Source: Chloroflexota bacterium (lineage in GTDB: Bacteria > Chloroflexota > Dehalococcoidia > Lucifugimonadales > JACPCL1). Taken from it: a stretch of DNA of 5,388 nt. Positions 3,547 through 5,388 of this stretch are shown here, piece after piece. The notes under the pieces were generated by a model. The model saw only the letters and a list, made by a program, of their open reading frames with translations. It had not been told where the DNA came from and did no database searches. Position 1 is the stretch's first letter. Each line of letters starts with the position of its first letter. The DNA is taken from positions 1 to 5,388 of the forward strand of contig JACQUH010000317.1 in the NCBI GenBank assembly GCA_016210375.1, read 5' to 3'. The position numbers and the translations under genes are program-made.

Positions 3547-4967
3547 ACGCCACGGCTAAGGCGTCGTCCGCTCTGGAGGGCTTCGCCCGCGCGGTGCGCC
3601 TGGGCCAGCAGCAGGCCGGGGCCACAGGACGGGCCATCGTTGTAAGCTCCGTCCAGCATCTCCCGTGGCCGCTCTCCCCGCTCGCCACCCTTGCTGCCGT
3701 TAAAGCCCTCCCTGGTCCTCGCGCTTTCTGGGCGCGGCCCAGTGAAGTCTGCTGGCTGGTAGGCGTTGGCGAGGCCGCGTCCGTGTCCCTCAGCGGCCCC
3801 GATGCGATAGGTCGGACACAGGGGGCCCTGCGCTCCCTCATGTCCAACGCCGTCCTTCAGGGGCCGGCGCGTCGCGGCGTTGGACCCATCTTCCTGGGTG
3901 GCTTCCGCTTTGACCCTCTGTCCTCCAGGGACGCGGCCTGGGGCGACTTCCCCGATGCCCTCCTTGTCCTGCCCAGGCTCCTCTTCACCTGGGCCGCGGG
4001 CGAGGCGTGGCTAACGGTGAACCTGCGGGTGGAGCCAGGAACAGACATAGAAGCGACCACCGAAGGGCTGTTGGAAACACTGGAAAACCTGGCCCGTGGT
4101 GGCGCAATGGTAAGCGCTCCTCCGGCGGGCCGCCAGCCGCCTTCTGTCGTGGCCTTTGAGACACCCCGGCAAAAGTGGGCAAGCGCCCTCAACAGCGCGC
4201 TGGACGACATCGGGGCAGGCAGGCTCTCCAAGGTGGTGCTGGCGAAAAAGCGTGTGCTGCTCGGGGAGGAGCCTTTCTCCGCAGAGGTGGCCCTGGCACG
4301 CCTCCAGGAAGGCTACCCTGATTGCGCTATCTTCGCCATAGAGCGAGGCGACTCCACGCTCCTGGGGGCAACGCCGGAGCCGCTAGCCCGCCTGGACGAG
4401 GGCGTCGTCACGCTGTCTTGCCTTGCGGGCACCACAGGCCGGGGCAGCACCCCGGAAGAAGACCGGCGACTGGGCCAGCAGCTCCAGGCCAGCGCCAAGG
4501 ACCAGCGGGAGCACGCCGCCGTGGTGGAGGCGGTGTCCGCGGCTCTCCTGGGAGTGTGCCAGGAGCTATGCCAGGACCCGCAACCTCGCCTGGTGCGACT
4601 GAAGGGCGTACAGCACCTAGCGACTGCCTTTCGGGGGCGTATCCTTGAAGGCAGGGATCTGTTGGACCTGGCGGCGGCGCTCCATCCCACGCCCGCCGTG
4701 GGCGGCGTGCCCAAGGCGGCAGCCCTGGCAGCCATCCGCGCGGCAGAAGGGGACCGAGGTTGGTACGGTGCGCCGGTGGGCTGGATAGACCATCGCGGCC
4801 AGGGGGAGCTGTACATTGCCCTACGCTCCGCGCTCCTGCAAGGGAGCAGGGCCACGCTGTACGCCGGGGCGGGCATCGTGGACGGCTCGGACCCCGATGG
4901 GGAGTTGCAGGAGGCCGACATGAAGCTCCAGCCCATGATGAGGGCGCTGGGACAGGAACCGGCATGA
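3543..4967 (+). CDS. menF: Isochorismate synthase (MenF/EntC family), 474 aa
   Basis: A soluble Mg-dependent enzyme converting chorismate to isochorismate, the entry step of classical menaquinone synthesis. The C-terminal half carries the chorismate-utilising domain: LSKVVLAKK (228-236, Lys230 matching the general base of isochorismate synthases), GATPE (275-279), CLAGTTGRG (293-301), SAKDQREH (317-324), HPTPAVGG (381-388), GWYGAPVGW (406-414), ELYIALRSALL (422-432) and YAGAGIVDGSDPDGELQEADMK (440-461), with Glu454, Glu457 and Lys461 in the expected Mg/substrate region. The N-terminal ~200 residues are more variable, as usual. Length fits the family. The start is set by AGGAGG and the ATGA overlap with the regulator; its own stop overlaps menD. 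Neighbouring menD favours a menaquinone rather than a siderophore or salicylate role. Confidence 0.95.
   Translation: MNATAKASSALEGFARAVRLGQQQAGATGRAIVVSSVQHLPWPLSPLATLAAVKALPGPRAFWARPSEVCWLVGVGEAASVSLSGPDAIGRTQGALRSLMSNAVLQGPARRGVGPIFLGGFRFDPLSSRDAAWGDFPDALLVLPRLLFTWAAGEAWLTVNLRVEPGTDIEATTEGLLETLENLARGGAMVSAPPAGRQPPSVVAFETPRQKWASALNSALDDIGAGRLSKVVLAKKRVLLGEEPFSAEVALARLQEGYPDCAIFAIERGDSTLLGATPEPLARLDEGVVTLSCLAGTTGRGSTPEEDRRLGQQLQASAKDQREHAAVVEAVSAALLGVCQELCQDPQPRLVRLKGVQHLATAFRGRILEGRDLLDLAAALHPTPAVGGVPKAAALAAIRAAEGDRGWYGAPVGWIDHRGQGELYIALRSALLQGSRATLYAGAGIVDGSDPDGELQEADMKLQPMMRALGQEPA
4954..4958 (+). promoter_or_regulatory. Ribosome binding site of menD (AGGAA)
   Basis: A modest AGGAA lies 5 nt before the menD ATG at 4964, inside the end of menF. 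With the ATGA overlap it supports translational coupling of the two enzymes. Confidence 0.55.
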
Positions 4968-5388
4968 GGTACGAGAACCGGAACTACGCCTTTGCCGGAG
5001 CCTTCGTGGAGGAGCTGGCCCGCTGTGGCCTCCATCACGTCTGTATCTGCCCAGGCTCTCGCTCCTCTCCGTTAGCCATCAGCTTCGCTCGCCAGCCCGC
5101 CATCAAGACATGGGTCCATCTGGACGAGCGGTCTGCCTCATTCTTTGCCCTGGGCATGGCTCGCGCTCTGGGAGAGCCGGTGGCCCTGGTATGCTCCTCT
5201 GGCACCGCCACTGCCAACTTCCACCCGGCGGTAATCGAGGCCCGGCACAGCCTGGTGCCTATCTTACTCCTCACCGCGGACAGGCCCCCAGAGCTATCAG
5301 ATTGGGGAGCGCTACAGACCGTTGACCAGGTAAAGATGTACGGCCCTCACGCCAAGTGGTCGGTGAACATGCCGCCACCCGAGGCCAC
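4964..5388 (+). CDS. menD: MenD, SEPHCHC synthase, N-terminal 141 residues (cut by window edge)
   Basis: A thiamine-diphosphate enzyme that decarboxylates 2-oxoglutarate and adds the unit to isochorismate, giving 2-succinyl-5-enolpyruvyl-6-hydroxy-3-cyclohexene-1-carboxylate. About a quarter of the usual ~560 residues is present, covering most of the N-terminal ThDP (Pyr) domain. Visible motifs are CPGSRSSPLA (29-38), HLDERSASFFALG (52-64), CSSGTATANFHPAVIEA (77-93), LLTADRPPEL (102-111) and GALQTVDQ (115-122). Ser32, Arg33, Glu55, Arg107 and Gln118 fall at the same numbers as in E. coli MenD as I recall it; Glu55 is the cofactor-activating glutamate. ATGA overlap with menF shows one operon. 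The rest of the men genes may follow outside the window. Confidence 0.95.
   Translation, partial: MRYENRNYAFAGAFVEELARCGLHHVCICPGSRSSPLAISFARQPAIKTWVHLDERSASFFALGMARALGEPVALVCSSGTATANFHPAVIEARHSLVPILLLTADRPPELSDWGALQTVDQVKMYGPHAKWSVNMPPPEA

Noticed and set aside
4313..5038. 241-residue minus-strand frame
   Set aside because: Antisense to the conserved C-terminal motifs of MenF and the start of MenD.

Overview
The window holds two complete protein-coding regions in opposite orientation plus a third gene cut by the right edge. They are separated and bordered by DNA dense in short inverted repeats. The high G+C coding DNA, ATGA start/stop overlaps, a TetR-led menaquinone gene cluster, and abundant CCCCCTTCC/GAGGGGGTTAG hairpin repeats and 'TGTCATTCTGAG' elements together suggest a bacterium of the Chloroflexota (perhaps Dehalococcoidia-like). 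This placement is inference from style of sequence, not from a marker gene.

Layout. Positions 1-495 hold no gene; they contain a degenerate ~140-bp repeat copy (3-143), a ~150-bp element with 12-bp terminal inverted repeats (187-336) and a G/C-rich hairpin repeat (422-461). A GT4/GT5-like glycosyltransferase (465 aa) lies on the minus strand at 496-1893. The 1005-bp gap 1894-2898 is a mosaic of repeats: two copies of a small transposon-like element with matching 16-bp ends (1910-2012, and 2276-2549 carrying internal insertions), perfect 19-21-bp palindromes sharing a GGCACGGC core, CCCCCTTCC hairpins, and a second copy of the left-edge repeat (2659-2792). It ends in a regulatory region with a TTGACA -35 box, a nearly perfect 20-bp palindrome over that box, and a second inverted repeat just before the first gene of the operon.

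The plus-strand operon (2899 to beyond 5388) encodes a TetR-family regulator, then isochorismate synthase (MenF), then the N-terminal part of MenD. Both junctions are ATGA overlaps, so the three genes are almost certainly co-transcribed. MenF turns chorismate into isochorismate; MenD adds the succinic semialdehyde unit from 2-oxoglutarate to make SEPHCHC, the first committed steps of the classical menaquinone (vitamin K2) pathway. The embedded TetR protein, with operator-like palindromes in its own promoter, suggests an autoregulated and perhaps ligand-responsive quinone operon.

The enzymes themselves are ordinary members of known families. The least ordinary content is the promoter architecture of the TetR-men operon and the layered palindromic repeats next to it. 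I saw no clear evidence for a wholly new system, RNA gene, CRISPR array or complete transposase.
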